From Undaria pinnatifida (Eukaryota > Sar > Phaeophyceae > Laminariales > Alariaceae): a stretch of DNA of 64,000 nucleotides. The translations under genes were made by a program, and so were the position numbers. Position 1 is the stretch's first letter. Each line of letters opens with the position of its first letter. Positions 10,955 through 22,915 of the stretch are shown here, in pieces. The stretch covers positions 13,478,214 through 13,542,213 of the forward strand of contig JABAKD010000011.1 of the NCBI GenBank assembly GCA_012845835.1. The letters are read 5' to 3'. The notes below the pieces were generated by a model, which was not told the DNA's origin, did no database searches, and saw only the letters and a program-made list of their open reading frames with translations.

Positions 10955-11230
10955 AGCCGGTCGCCCCGGTGGCGTATCAGGTTCTCCTCGAGCCTGGTAT
11001 AGGTCAGTTTCGTGAGTTCGAATCCCCCCGAATGCATACTCGTATAAATTCGTGGGGACTTTTTCTTGCGCACAAATTGACTTGCGGAAGGCGTGAGAGC
11101 GCGAGTTAGCAACACTCGATGAAAAATCGACGAGCAGTGGGATTGTTGAACCCTATGCACGATAAAGATTAAAGGCAAGAACCGGGGGGAAGGCGACACC
11201 TGCGACCACGGCTTGCCCAGAAGCTGGAAA
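10955..11230 (+). mobile_element. Full tRNA-headed SINE
   Basis: The head has A-box-like CGGTGGCGTATCAGG and B-box-like GAGTTCGAATCCC. The body follows: CGACGAGCAGTGGGATT, GAACCCTATGCACGATAA, ACCGGGGGG, then CACCTGCGACCACGGCTTG. This is the best example in the window of head and body in register. Confidence 0.75.
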
Positions 11231-11284
11231 GTAGAAGCGTGAAAACATATAGATATATAGATATATAAATATATATATTTATAC

Positions 11285-11430
11285 AACACTCGACGAAAAA
11301 TCGACGAGCAGTGGGATTGCTGAACCCTATGCGCGGTAAAATTTGAAGGGCAAAAAACCGGGGGGGAGAAGGGACGACACCTGTGACCACGGCTTGTCCA
11401 GAAGCTGGAAAGTAGACGTGCGTGAAAAAA
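11285..11430 (+). mobile_element. SINE body repeated in tandem
   Basis: A second body (CGACGAGCAGTGGGATTGC to CACGGCTTGTCCAGAAGC) directly follows the first, separated by an AT spacer of ATAGATATAT words. It has no second tRNA head. Confidence 0.8.
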
Positions 11431-12716
11431 AATATATATATATATAAACTTTTCTGATGTATGCAAGCTGAATCCCAAACCTCATAACTTCTGACACCTC
11501 ACCCCTTCCTGCTGTGCACTTGGCCAGCCAGACCGACGTCTGTCATACCTCCCTCCGACCCTCGCCTCCATGTCTGATTTTGGGGGCTCTATTGTAGCAG
11601 TGCCGCCGACACCTCAGAAAATAATATGGTGTAGGTCTTCCATCACTCTACCAAAATGGGGGCACTCACCCTCGTGTCTGAAGAGCAACGCCAAAGAACG
11701 AACAAAACGCTCACTACTGCTTGTGTTGCGCCCGTCTAGAAGCCGACAAAACACAGGCTGCGCTCCCAACGAGTACAGCCGGCATTTACCAGCAACTATT
11801 TTTTTTATATGTTGAACCAACACATTTTCACGATAGTCAGGAGCGAAAAAGGACACGCCACTCTCACGATGACGTCTATTGAGATACCAGGTGGTAATTT
11901 ATGCTAAGACTGCTTTGGCTACAGTAGAGGTAGAGAGAGGTGCGCCCTTTTCTTTCAGAGATTCCTCGCTGGAGGAAGTGTATGCTTCACCAAACACCAG
12001 ACCTGATGCTTCACCAAACCTGATTTAGGTGCCACGTTGGTATGTAGGCTCCTCCAGGAAGCGTCTGATGCCGAAAGTGCGACACGACTAACACACATAT
12101 GGCGCATTAGTACTTGTAGGCATATAGAAGAAAAAATATCGTTAGATCTTTACCTGGCACAAGCTTTGCAACTCATGGAATGCGATAATCCAGGATGTTT
12201 CGATCTTTCTGGCCGTTTGGGGTACATAATTCCTTTCGAGGTTGGAGGGAGACGGTGGCCGATATGGTATAATTCATTGTTTCCGATGTCAGAGCGAGAC
12301 GATATTTAACTATTTTCGATGTTACAGGGAGACGATATGCACCAACGGTCCTTAAATTTTGGTCCAGCGTGGTATACATAGAGTCCCAATAATCTAAAAC
12401 AATAAATCGTATGGCGAAAAAAAAAAAGAAGAGGCGAGGGCGACATGCACACGCGGGGAATGCATCGGTAGGAGAGCAGCTACGTTCCTTCATGGGGAAG
12501 CAAGATGGAGCACCTGTCAGGTTGGTGGGCGAGCCGGACCACCCGTGATGAATTAACGGCGATTAGGTTGCTTACCTTTTTATTTCGAGCGAAACACATG
12601 GGGCGCGCATTTATGTCGTGACCTTCCCGCGAGACGCCACGTCTCAAATGCATGCCTACATATCAGTCGGAAACCCGCAAGAATATTCCAGCATGAACCC
12701 CGACGCACGCATGCCT

Positions 12717-12812
12717 CCGTATCGGATGGAAACCGGCGAGGACATCCCAGAAGGCCCCCTGATGATCCGTATCGGATGGAAACCGGCGAGGACATCCCAG
12801 AAGGCCCCCTGA
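12717..12812 (+). repeat. Perfect 47-bp tandem duplication
   Basis: Two identical blocks starting CCGTATCGGATGGAAACCGG and ending GGCCCCCTGATGA lie head to tail. A more diverged relative precedes them near 12660. Identity indicates a very recent duplication. Confidence 0.9.
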
Positions 12813-13129
12813 TGACACAGAATGAGGGTTGCTGATATTTTCGGCGCCAAAACATAGGGAACCGTCTAACCGTCTAGAGATCGCTGACGCCAGATTATAC
12901 GACCGTCACCGCAGGCCACCAAGGCACACCAAGGCACGCAAGTTGACCATAGTTACAAATGTCCTGCTGCGCGAGGTCCTAGCGACACCTGGACTATATT
13001 AATCCGTGCAAATCAAGACACGATGCGTTTAGTTTTTAGGGTGTTCCTCCTACCTCCTGAGTACCTGCGGCCTCGAGGATCCGCTTAACGTAAAAGAAAT
13101 TGAGCTTGGGGTCTTGTGGGGCAGAAGGG

Positions 13130-13890
13130 AGCACGTTCCGCAGGAGAGCGTTGCAAGTCTGCACCACCGCGGACGATCCTGATAGCGCGAAACAGAAGAG
13201 CCAAATAGTAATGCGAGGGCGTGAGCAGATCGTTGCAAATCTGCACTACCGCCGAAGATCCTGATAATGCCAAACATAGCAGCAGATAAGACGAAAGGGC
13301 ATGAGGAGGACACTTCAACTCTGTAACATCCTGATACCGCCAAATACACTACGCAGGGCTCATCAAGTGTCGGATATCTTCTCGCCATGGTATACCAGTC
13401 GAATAGTGTCAAGGTGATCCGGCCCGACCCCGTGATATCTGAAAACCTCCTGACCCGTCTCCACTGGACCCGTGAGATTTCCAACAATTCCTGACGCGAC
13501 CCGACTCGAGCGGGGTCTAGATATACCTCGTGACCCTACCCGGGCGCCGGGTCATGACCCGCGAAAGCCTTGGAATATAGATGCCACTATGATAGCGGTC
13601 CTGGTAACGCCAAGCACAGAGGCGTGATGAGCGCGTTATGAGTCTGTACCATCGCTGGCGATCCCGGTAACGCCAACCATAGATGAAAAATAAGACAAAA
13701 AGCGTGAGGAGAGCACTGCGAGTCAGTTGCCACCACTTCAGATCCTGACGACGCCAAACATATGAGGCACACAAGATGACGACCCTGCTAACGCCGAAGA
13801 TAGAGCCAGACAAGATGAGGGCGTTAGCAGCGCAGTCCAAGTCTGCACCACCGCTGTCGATCCTGATATCGCCAAGCACAGGCGGAAAAA
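13130..13890 (+). repeat. Tandem array of 80-90 bp units split by an insertion
   Basis: Units carry GATCCTGATA.CGCCAAACAT and GTTGCAAGTCTGCACCACCG. The array stops near 13353 and resumes near 13573, so the block between is an insertion. Confidence 0.75.
13354..13572 (+). mobile_element. Possible small hAT-like element inserted in the array
   Basis: Starts CAGGGCTCATC and ends GACCCGCGAAAGCCTTG. The right end resembles that of the 32409-32634 element (GACCCATGAATAGCCTTG). The interior is rich in GACCCG/CGGGTC words. I found no target duplication. Confidence 0.4.
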
Positions 13891-15792
13891 CGACGCGGGC
13901 TATAGCGTCGGGGCCATGCCTGTGTGGTTAACCGCTCATTTGCGTGTGCCCCACGAAGCCGTTTTTTTTTCTTGCCCCGTAGAGGGCGTGCGTATCCAAC
14001 TATTCGAGTCATAGGTGTGGTGCCAGCGTAAATAGGCTGATTGATGAAATCGCGGCATATTCTCAATGTAGCGACAGGTTGCATGGCGAGTGTGAAATGA
14101 TAGTCCCGGGCGTCCAGCCTCGCGTAGTGTTGTATTTTCCCAGTGACGTTGGGAGCTGGGATACAAACTGGAATCAAAGCTTTGTCGTCTAGCATCCCCC
14201 CGTGTTTCCGTTCATTTTCAAGTAACTTTTCACCTCGTATGAAAAACGACTTCTCTGTCCTCCGGAGTTTGGATGGAATGACCGTCGATGCCAGTCGGTT
14301 ATCGTCTACTTGGTCGCCCCACGCAATAACGCCAGCTAGCGCTGGATTGCGGGAACAATTGAGTTAAACTGACAGACGTGTATGAAACTATGTGGAAGTG
14401 TGATGAGCTTAACTTTATTTTTTCCCCGTCCGACGGAGGATACAAAATAAAAAAACAGACATCTGTTCTACTGCGACAGATAGGGGATGCGGAAACCCAA
14501 TCCCCGGGGGGGGATGCGGAAACCCAACCTCCGGAGACATGCGGAAACCCAAGCACCCCTGCTGGCAGCTACTACACACAGGTAGCCTATAAATCGATAT
14601 TACAACGACAGACAACGGCACTATTGGGTGGCCAAGGCTACGTTGGGGCGGGGGTGCTCCCTTTTTGGCGACCAGGTTTAAGCCAGTCGCACGAGTGACA
14701 GAGTAACTCCGTACCTCACTGACTAAAATACTTGAGGCGATACTTTGGGCGCAGTGCGGCTTACCGTTCCATTGCGGACTTCACATCGCAAAAACGGAGC
14801 CAGCGCGAGAGCTTGAGACCGCGAAGGAATAGAGGAGGTCGCTCGCGCGACTGACCCCGAGCAACCGCACAAGAAGGTCCCTAATAAAGGGAACCCCCCG
14901 CCGTCGCTTTGATTGGGAGTACTATCGATGCTTGGTACTAGTGCAGTATATCGAGTGCCAGTCTGCCAAGCGGCACTACTTGTACACCGGCACAATACCG
15001 GCCATAGGCACTATTCAACCGGCACGCACTACAGAGGAAGACCCTCACGGTACCTGCAAGCACGATCGTAGCACACAGCATATGGGCGTGCGTGTCCACC
15101 CATGCTTTGTCGAGGGCAATCTACAGTGGTCTTGCAGAGCGCACCAAGTACCAAAACACACCCCGGCCCTTTGTACGCAGGGCACGCGGAAAGCATCCTC
15201 GCGTGGTGTTGCCACGCCGCGGCAGGGGTAACCCGGCGAACTTCTGAGGCTACTTGCTTAAGGGGCTCTACTCTAGACTGGCTTTTGAGAATTGTGAGAG
15301 CTCAAGCCGATGACCAAGCCAGCAGGCCCTCCGCGACAACCCCCCAACCCCCTCCTCCCTCCACAAGCCAGACAAACAAAAAGACGTTTGGGTTGACCAT
15401 TTTCTTTGACTTTCCTCTCCCCGAGAACGTTCGGGCATGACACCCCAAGAAACAAACGCATGCCCTCCCCCCCCCCCCACCCACTCCCCCACCCCCGAAC
15501 AAAGAAAATGTGATGATCGTCCGCATTGGTTGGCCTTGCTCATTGGTTGGCCTCGTCTCTAGAGGGTTTAAGCAGGCCCTGCATGATAATCTCCAACGCC
15601 CATCAAAGATGTCGGGGTTGACGGCACTCTTGCCCCTTAATGGAGAGCCGTCCAGGAACTCCACTCCTCACACTAAACTAGAATGATATGTCCAAAGATG
15701 CCTTGACGGGTCAAAACTAGACCGTCAGCCGACATATGAGCCGCCCATGACCTAGGTATAAAGCGAAAAATATTGCAAAAGACGCGTGCTGC

Positions 15793-16197
15793 GGTAGATG
15801 TGCTAATGTATTCCCATTTTTGGCTGAACCTGTTTCTCAATAACGGGGCTGCTTAACCCTTCTTGACCCATCTTAAACCAAAATCGTCGGAATTTCAGTA
15901 TTTTTTTGGTAATATGTTTTGTCGTAAACCTACTGTGCCATGGAATTTTGTTCATCGAGGAGCACTTCTCATTTTCTCCAAATCAGTGCTTGGGTGAGGT
16001 ATATGAGGTATATGAGGTATATGAGGTATATGAGGTATAGAATACTTGACTCCTCATCCTCGTGATGTGAAGAGCCTTGGGACATACACATACCGCACCT
16101 TATCCTCTATCGATAGAGTAGTTTACTCCTTATCCTCATCAGGTTAAGAGCCTCGGAACACACACATGCTGCACCCCTCCACCGTAACATGCGTCGG
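15793..16197 (+). mobile_element. MITE-like family 1, copy
   Basis: Runs from GCTGCGGTAGATGTGC to CCTCCACCGTAACATGCGTC with the usual interior (TTTTTGGCTGAACC, GGGCTGCTTAACC, GCTTGGGTGAGGTATA, AAGAGCCTCGG). A GAGGTATAT run is expanded five-fold inside. Confidence 0.65.
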
Positions 16198-16289
16198 AAC
16201 GCGAATGATATTCCACCGACATGTTTTGGTGGTGGTTGAGCTGCTTAGTACGATACTGTCACTCAGAAATAGTTACAATCAAGTATATC

Positions 16290-16445
16290 TCGACGCGAGT
16301 CGACGAGGGAAGCAACTGCTGAATTGTTCTCGCGATAAAAAAAAAATGAAGACGCCTACCGTCGTGGGAAGGGGAGAGAAAAATCTGCTTAGTGACCCCG
16401 GATCTGAGTTACGTCTAGGGGGGAAGAAAGGAGAAAGATAAAGTG
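16290..16445 (+). mobile_element. SINE body, GATCTGAGTTACG-ended subfamily
   Basis: From CGACGAGGGAAGCAACTGC through TTCTCGCGATAAA to GTGACCCCGGATCTGAGTT. Related to 24345-24600, 52440-52570, 52865-52995 and 55150-55300. Confidence 0.75.
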
Positions 16446-16529
16446 CGAAGGTAATAGATGGGACGAGCAAAAAAAAGAAAACGCCCGTCGAAAACAGGTC
16501 ACCCGTCAGACAGGTCAGATTATATATCT

Positions 16530-16760
16530 CCACTTGATTATCTATATATTTCAGGGAAGATCTGTATGATCTATCAATAGCTCATGTTGCCGAGTGGGAG
16601 CCGTACGATCTGCATGATCTAGCACATGTTTTCTGTACTCTATAGATTCAGATCCAACACACATATCATAACGGCAGGTATGGAATCTGCTGTACATGGT
16701 CTAGATCATGATCGAGATCATGATCTGTACTCTCTATATACAAGTATCTTACCATCTTAC
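16530..16760 (+). repeat. Dispersed repeat family 7, copy b
   Basis: GATCTGTATGATCTA words, TCATGTTGCCGAGTGGGAGC and ATATCATAACGGCAGG match the copy at 2800-3110. Confidence 0.65.
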
Positions 16761-17414
16761 CGTCAGACGGAAATATTTTTGACCTTCAAGGGCTACGTCC
16801 ATCGTGTCACGCGTTTAACGAACCTTTAAGAACTCAAAAGTTGAGGTGTTTTGGTACTGATTTTCTCCGTCTTAAACGCCAAAGTTTTTTTTGGGGAAAA
16901 AATGGCGGGTGGGTGGGCGGGTGAAAGGAAGAGGACACACCTCTGACTCGGTTGACCAACCAGGCAACTACCTGAATCGGCTCACGTTTCTCAGGCAAGT
17001 ACCCCGGCTTGGTATTGCTAACCTTCTCACGAAGTTTGGTCCCAACAGTGAGAGAGGGGACCAGCCAACTGGCTTTGTTTCCGACGCCCATTCTGACCCC
17101 AAACCCCGGTACAGGCAAGCCTAATGGGCTCTACAACAGACAAGGATTTGCCGGATACCTCATCTGCGGAGACCACTTCTTCGTCTACAGGCAAACCTAT
17201 CCCTTTCGTGGTGTAGCCCACCTTCCAAGACTCTGAAATTGGGGTGCTTGGTCTTGATTTTTTCCGTCATAAACCGTAAAGGATTTTCCATGTTCAAAAT
17301 CGCCGGGGGAACCGGTCCAGAGAGCAGCGGCACCGCGTAAGAACCTGCACATATGGGGGGGGGGGGGGGGGGGGGGGGACGGCATACAGCAGGGGACTTC
17401 CTCAACAAGGCGGC

Positions 17415-17540
17415 TTGAGCTCACGCGGTATCCCGATATAAGGTGGTCACAACTTACTTGACGCTACTGATGGATTGCACTGATAACCTGGAATGGATGA
17501 GGTGGGTTCCCCCCGATGAGGCGGTCATATTGCTCTCTAT
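17415..17540 (+). repeat. Dispersed repeat family 5, copy b (opposite orientation)
   Basis: GCGGTATCCCGATATAAGG and GAGGCGGTCATATTGCTCTC match the ends of the 49885-50075 copy. Confidence 0.65.
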
Positions 17541-17719
17541 TGCACTAGTGTATAGCACTAGTGGATAGCACTACTGTATAGCACTAGTGTATAGTATAGC
17601 ACACCACTGGCTCACTTTGGGATGCCTACTGTACCGAGGTACCTCACTGATTAACCTCTTCGACATATGACGATGTGGGCCAGGGCGGAAATGTCGCGCT
17701 CTTCCGTAACAACAAGGTT

Positions 17720-18610
17720 TCGGACGCTCTATTCAGCACTTAGCGCTACCCCCCGAAGAGCTGGGATGGACGCAAGCCACGGTTGAGGTCCGCCAACCAT
17801 TGTTTGCTGGGGGCTCTTCGCTCGAGGATCCACCAACCATTGTGTTCTAACAAGGCAAAAAACTGACTTTGAGTAAGCTGAAAAATGAACCCGATGAACA
17901 ATCAATCCCATGACCTAGGTTTACCAAACAAATACAAAAAAGCACATTCGCGAAAGAAGAATGACATCATTCCGACGATTTCGGATTAAGATGGGTAACT
18001 AGCCAAAAAGAGGTATACCGTATACCCAAAAAATGTATTGTTAAACAAGAATGACATAATGCCGACTACTTGGGATTAAGATAAGTAACTAGATGAGTAA
18101 CTAGCCAAAAAGAGGTATACCATACACCCAAAAATAATACTAGGCACCTGGTATTGTTAAAACAAGAATTACTGTAATGTCTGTAATCCGACTACTTTGG
18201 GTTAAGAAGGGTTAAGATGGGTTAAGAAGGGTTAAGATGGGTTAAGATGGGTTAAGATGGGTTAAGATGGGTTAAGATGGGTTAAGATGGGTTAAGATGG
18301 GTTAAGATGGGTTAAGATGGGTTAAGATGGGTTAAGATGGGTTAAGATGGGTTAAGGTGGGTTAAGATGGGTTAAGGTGGGTTAAGACGGGTTAAGATGG
18401 GTTAAGATGGGTTAAGATGGGTTAAGATGGGTTAAGATGGGTTACGATGGGGTAAGATGGGTTAAGATGGGTTAAGATGGGTTAAGATGGGTTAAGATGG
18501 GTTAAGATGGGTTAAGACGGGTTAAGATGGGTTAAGATGGGTTAAGATGGGCAAAGGAACCCCGTCATTCAGAAAAAAAAACAAAACCAGAAAGTGCTAC
18601 CTCTACGTAT
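17720..18610 (-). mobile_element. MITE-like family 1 element(s) hosting a minisatellite
   Basis: Contains the core CCCATGACCTAGGTTTACC and repeated AAAGAGGTATACC blocks at 18008 and 18108. The element's GGGATTAAGATGGGTAAC segment then expands into the array at 18188-18556 before resuming with CCCCGTCATTCAGAAAA. Confidence 0.6.
18188..18556 (+). repeat. GGGTTAAGATG minisatellite, 11-bp unit, about 33 copies
   Basis: Almost perfect head-to-tail 11-mers with scattered single-base changes. It recalls telomere repeats only superficially: the period is 11 and both flanks are ordinary element sequence. Confidence 0.95.
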
Positions 18611-18999
18611 CGTACCACGACTCCATCCGTTTTGGGAGACACACAGGCGTGAAATTGCAGAAGGGACGTTTTGGAGTGGTGAAATAATTAGCCTCTTTGG
18701 GACTTCAGAGGGGGATATCGACCAATGAAAGCGACTTTTACAGCATCGACCGTTCGAAGCAAAGCGGGCTGCTGCTTGGATATTGGTGATGCGATTCGTG
18801 TCCGAACTGAAACAATACAACAGGTCAAGACGCACGACACGGGTCGGCTCATACATCTGCGCACTGGCGGAGACGGTGGGTGACATCGCACTTGTCATGT
18901 CTTCGCTTTGGTCGCTATCTGGTCGCTATACCCAGGCTCCTGAAGGGTTGTAAGCCTTTCAGTACCGCGCACGTCACTCCGCTCTACGTCCAAAGAGTG

Positions 19000-19620
19000 T
19001 GTTCCGAAAAACTTTTTTGTGTGCGGATGCACGTCCGGAAGGATCGGAACGCCTACTTTTTTCCGAAATCGTTTTTTTTCTTGGGCTACATGTAGAACGC
19101 CATTTTTTCGCGGAACGGTGTGTGTGTTCGGTTGCAGGGTAGGGCGCATCGAAAAGCCTACTTTTCGCGGAAACATTTTTGCGTTCGGTTACACCCCCGG
19201 GCCGATCGAAGCACCTAATTCTTCAAACCGATCTTGTGTTCGGTTCCACGTCCGGGCGCATTGAAACGCCTAATTTTTGTGAAACCGTTGGTATGTTCGG
19301 TGACACGTTACGGCGCATCGAAACGCCTGCTTTACGCGAAACCGCGTCAAGTTTGGTTTTACGTTAGGGGGGATCGAAACACCTTACCGCGAAACTGTTT
19401 TTTTGGTGTTTGGTGGTATTGTCACCGACCCGTCGCTGTGTCTCCGTTGGAGAACACAGGAAGCCCATACTTATGGACAAAGCATTGCTCGTAGAGCCTT
19501 TTCTCCGGGCCGATTGAAACGCCGATTTTACGCGAAACCGTTTTTATGTGCGGTTACACGTGCGGGCAAATCGAAACGCCAACTTCTCGTGAAACCGGCG
19601 TTAGGTTCGGTTACATTGTC
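19000..19620 (+). repeat. Tandem array of 57-60 bp units next to exon 19627-19732
   Basis: About eight units built on GGTTACACGTCCGGGCGC and ATCGAAACGCCTA plus a CGCGAAACCGTTTT part. A partial copy of the exon's 3' end interrupts the array at 19420-19470. Confidence 0.85.
19420..19470 (-). pseudogene. Decayed copy of the donor end of exon 19627-19732
   Basis: ATTGTCACCGACCCGTCGC with TGTCTCCG and ACACAGGAAGC parallels the true junction ATTGTCACTCACCTGTGGC. The base pair that gives the donor GT is changed (CACC to GACC), so it should not splice. Confidence 0.7.
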
Positions 19621-19626
19621 ACTCAC

Positions 19627-19732
19627 CTGTGGCTATGTCTCCGGCTGTAAACACAGGAAGCAACCCCCAGGCGCCGCTCGCTGGTGCGACGGATGGCTCT
19701 TCCGGCACAGCCGCAGCCTCCTTCGCGCCCAC
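19627..19732 (-). CDS. CCDC17-like exon 19 (last mapped)
   Basis: 35 codons plus one base between TTTTACAG|GTG and ACAG|GTGAGT, both strong. An Ala/Glu/Pro-rich lead-in is followed by SGAWGLLPVFTAGDIATG. GW.LLPVF followed by G...SG is a C2-like strand pattern that I associate with this family. Confidence 0.65.
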
Positions 19733-22700
19733 CTGTAAAAACAAAAATGTCCTCTTGGTTGTTTCAGATTGCGTTGGAGTAATTTCTGCGGTGCGCCTAG
19801 ACTGGTTTCTTTTCGCGTGCAATTATTATTTACTAGTGCATTGTGCCTTCTGTATGGAGTTGTTTTGTTTTTTTTATGAAGTTAATTAACCTACGTCAGC
19901 AGTGAGTTCGACCAGTTGAATGGTCAACACTCAGCTTTGCTAGTTGAGTGATACGTCGATCGAGCGTGATCTATATTATTTTTTGTGTTCCTTTCGGATA
20001 TAAGTCGGTGATATATCACTGAGTTGGTCATGTAGACAATGTAACCCTAAGTAGGTCATGTACCTTGCCTAAGGCGGTAGGGCTCTGCTCGTCGTTTCAC
20101 GGTGGAAATTGCAAAGTCCACCTACATCGACCACTCGTCGGTGTGTTTGATCTTCCAGAGAGCGATGAACACCGAACAATGATTGGCGCTGTTCGCTCAT
20201 GTTATGTCTTCCTTACGAGTAGGCTTGGACCGTTCGTTTTGTTTGATCTTCAGATGGGTGATGCACGCCGAGCAATGATTGGGCGCTGTTCGTTCAGATT
20301 ATATCTGCCCTACCAGTGAGTAAGCGTGGACATTTCGCTTTGTTTGATCTCCAGAGAGGTGATGCACACCGAAAAATGGCTGGCGCTGTTCGTGCGTATC
20401 ACGTCCGCCTTACGAGCAGGCTTGGACTGCGATGAACAATGTCATGGCCCAGGCACATACCAGGGTAACCGCTAATGCTGTAGAACACAAGTGGCCTTCC
20501 CATGGGGTTTCGTGGTTCCTTGGTTGATGAGCTCTGTAACTCGGAAATGCTGCTTCGAAAGTGCTACCAAGGCCGTAGCACGGGTGGAGACAGGGTATAC
20601 TTCATCGTAGCCGCAGCACAAAACAAAAAATTGTGGAGCGCGTCACAATGTGTTAGCGGACCCCTGACTCCGTCAAGATTGGACTTATCGGCCGCCGTTT
20701 GCAGCGGCTCCGGCAACAAGCCCAAGGAAGCGTGCGTGTCCAATGGAACATTTCGCTTGAATGTGGAAATTAACGAGTCAATTCACGCCCATCTGCCACC
20801 TAATTATCTCCACTGTAGTGCAGCGCCATATGCATGCCCTTGACCTGCTTTCCCCTAGCTAGGCTGTTCTACGTTTAAGGTTGGATACGTTCGTTCTAAC
20901 AGGACTACCTGGTTGGGCTGTGTGCACTGGTGTGATGCATCCATCTTCTCAGGTCTGCTATGTTGACTCGAACGCGAAACACTAGCCTCATATTCCGAAG
21001 CACCCCCCAAGGAAATGGACCGGCATGCCTCGACCGAAAAGACCTTACCTTTAAAAAGCGAACATCGATTACGATGAATTGTGACTGGTTGATCTTCTGG
21101 CTCCTGAAGTCATGTGGGGGGTCCATGAAGCGAGGAGCCGTCTGCGGTGTTTTCCGTTGCGGTGGGCCAATGGCGTGAGGGTGATGTAGGTGTCAGTACT
21201 GTCGTGAGATCAGGCGTACTATCTGGTACATCGGACGGCCCCATCGTTGCCAGAGCAAACGAAAATTCGATGCTCCTGTTATCAGGTTTACCTGGGGAAG
21301 TTCGCCAACCAATATGTTCGCAAGACCATGCCGTCCCGCGAAGGGTGAACTCATTTCATGCGTTGCCTTAGTCGTATCACCATAACTATTAGACCCTCGC
21401 ATCCCTACAATGTAGGGATGGAGCACGTCGGGTTTTCACCGACAAGGCAGGCGTCGCGTGCACCAAGAGCGAAACGCCATGAGGTATTCCGAGGGGGTAT
21501 GTCTTGCCCTGGGTTGGGTTTTCGAATGATATTTTCACCCCGGTAGCTTAGTTGCTGATTCTAGTCTACCACTCTGGACATACCTATAAAGACCGTATTC
21601 GCGTCAATATGGATAATCAAACGGTTATTACATTTCCGGACCGCGTGGTGGCTGCTTCCTGAGCCTCTTGACGGAATCATGTTCTGGCCTCTGCGGCAGA
21701 ATCACTGTCTAGGTTGGAACCAACGCCATACCCTTGCGCGTTTCGAACGTTTGAGAAAGGCGTGCGCAAGTTCACGTTTCAACGGCTCAAAATAACCACA
21801 TCGTTTTGTTTTCGTTGTCCTCATCATGTTTTGACCCTCATCGTAAAAGTGTTGATGCTCATCACAGTATGATCCTCATGATATATTTTTTAATACTAAC
21901 ACAAAATTTATTGTTTTGTTCTCTACACCATACGCCCCCGCCAGTCTCACTCGAAAACAAACTGTACGACCATGTTCCACAGAATGTGCCAACACGCACG
22001 CAGCCAAATTCCCTCCAGCGCTGCGGATTGGGAACACGTTAATTGGTGCATACATCGATTGTCGTACTGCGCCGTGCGGCTGCGGTGCGCGTAACCTAAT
22101 AGCAGTGGTACCGACAAAATTCGTCTACTGATCAGCCAACCGCGCGGTGTCGTGATCAACATCTTCGGCTTTTCAACTTTTGCCACGGTCTATCGTACCG
22201 AAAGCGATTGGTGTGACCGATCGCATGCACGGTAGCAGCTACGGCTGTGAGTTTGGTTTTACTTGACGGCCACTGAATAGTTGGGTACCCGGGTTGCGGA
22301 GCAGACGCCAACTAATTGGCTTTGCCTTCATGTCTCGCTTAAATACCGATTCCGGCACTGTTTGAGAATCATTGGGTATTAGACTGCACGTTCGACACGA
22401 AAAGCTGAATACTCTCGAGGAAATACAGCGGCTCGTCCAACTTGAGTCAGTTTTATATGTTGGGCTGTTTCCGACGACCTGAGGTGTTCGAACGACCTGA
22501 TAATCTGAAATCCTATTGAGGTTTGTATTGCACCACACGTCGAACCACAAACGTGCCAGCCAGATGTAACCACGCCCAACTCCGCAAAGTACCGCACTCA
22601 ACCAACTTTAATTCAACGAAAGTCGACGAGCATAAAAAGCTGAAAGGTGAAACGCTGAACCCCATACGCGATAAGAACGAAAGCAGGTACCGGGGGGGGA

Positions 22701-22866
22701 GAAGGGAAGACACCTGTGACCACGGCTTGCCCAGAAGGTTGCTGAGGGAAAAATAATTTACAATTTGCGCTGAAGAGTAAAATTGATGATTAAAAAAATA
22801 AAAAGTAGCTAGCTAACATCTAGTCGGCGACATACTATAAAGTTGTTGTTGTTGTTGTCTGTTGTT

Positions 22867-22915
<49 letters not shown>

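Larger units (their letters stand above)
10499..19626. other. Repeat-rich stretch without a supported exon
   Basis: Holds a SINE pair (10955-11430), unassigned sequence at 11440-12600, a 47-bp duplication (12717-12812), a split tandem array (13130-13890), family-1 elements (15793-16197, 17720-18610), SINE and family-7 copies (16290-16760), a poly-G tract at 17356-17379, a GTATAGCACTA array (17545-17595) and two minisatellites. Open frames at 14723-14995 and 18569-18898 show no splice-supported coding signal. If the exon at 10216 continues the upstream gene, this is an intron with at least one missed exon. Confidence 0.45.

Noticed and set aside
10831-11478. 215-codon frame on the - strand
   Set aside because: It runs antisense through two SINE bodies and an AT spacer; the translated repeats are visible twice.
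18188-18556. Interstitial telomere
   Set aside because: The unit is 11 bp, not the 6-7 bp telomere unit, and it grows out of an internal MITE segment.
18569-18898. 109-codon frame on the - strand as a missing 3' exon
   Set aside because: No acceptor/donor pair with phase 1 in and phase 2 out, and its left part belongs to a family-1 element.
20060-20165. Exon at the end of the 20085-20430 array
   Set aside because: Acceptor- and donor-like sites exist on the - strand, but every frame between them contains a stop or breaks the required phase.
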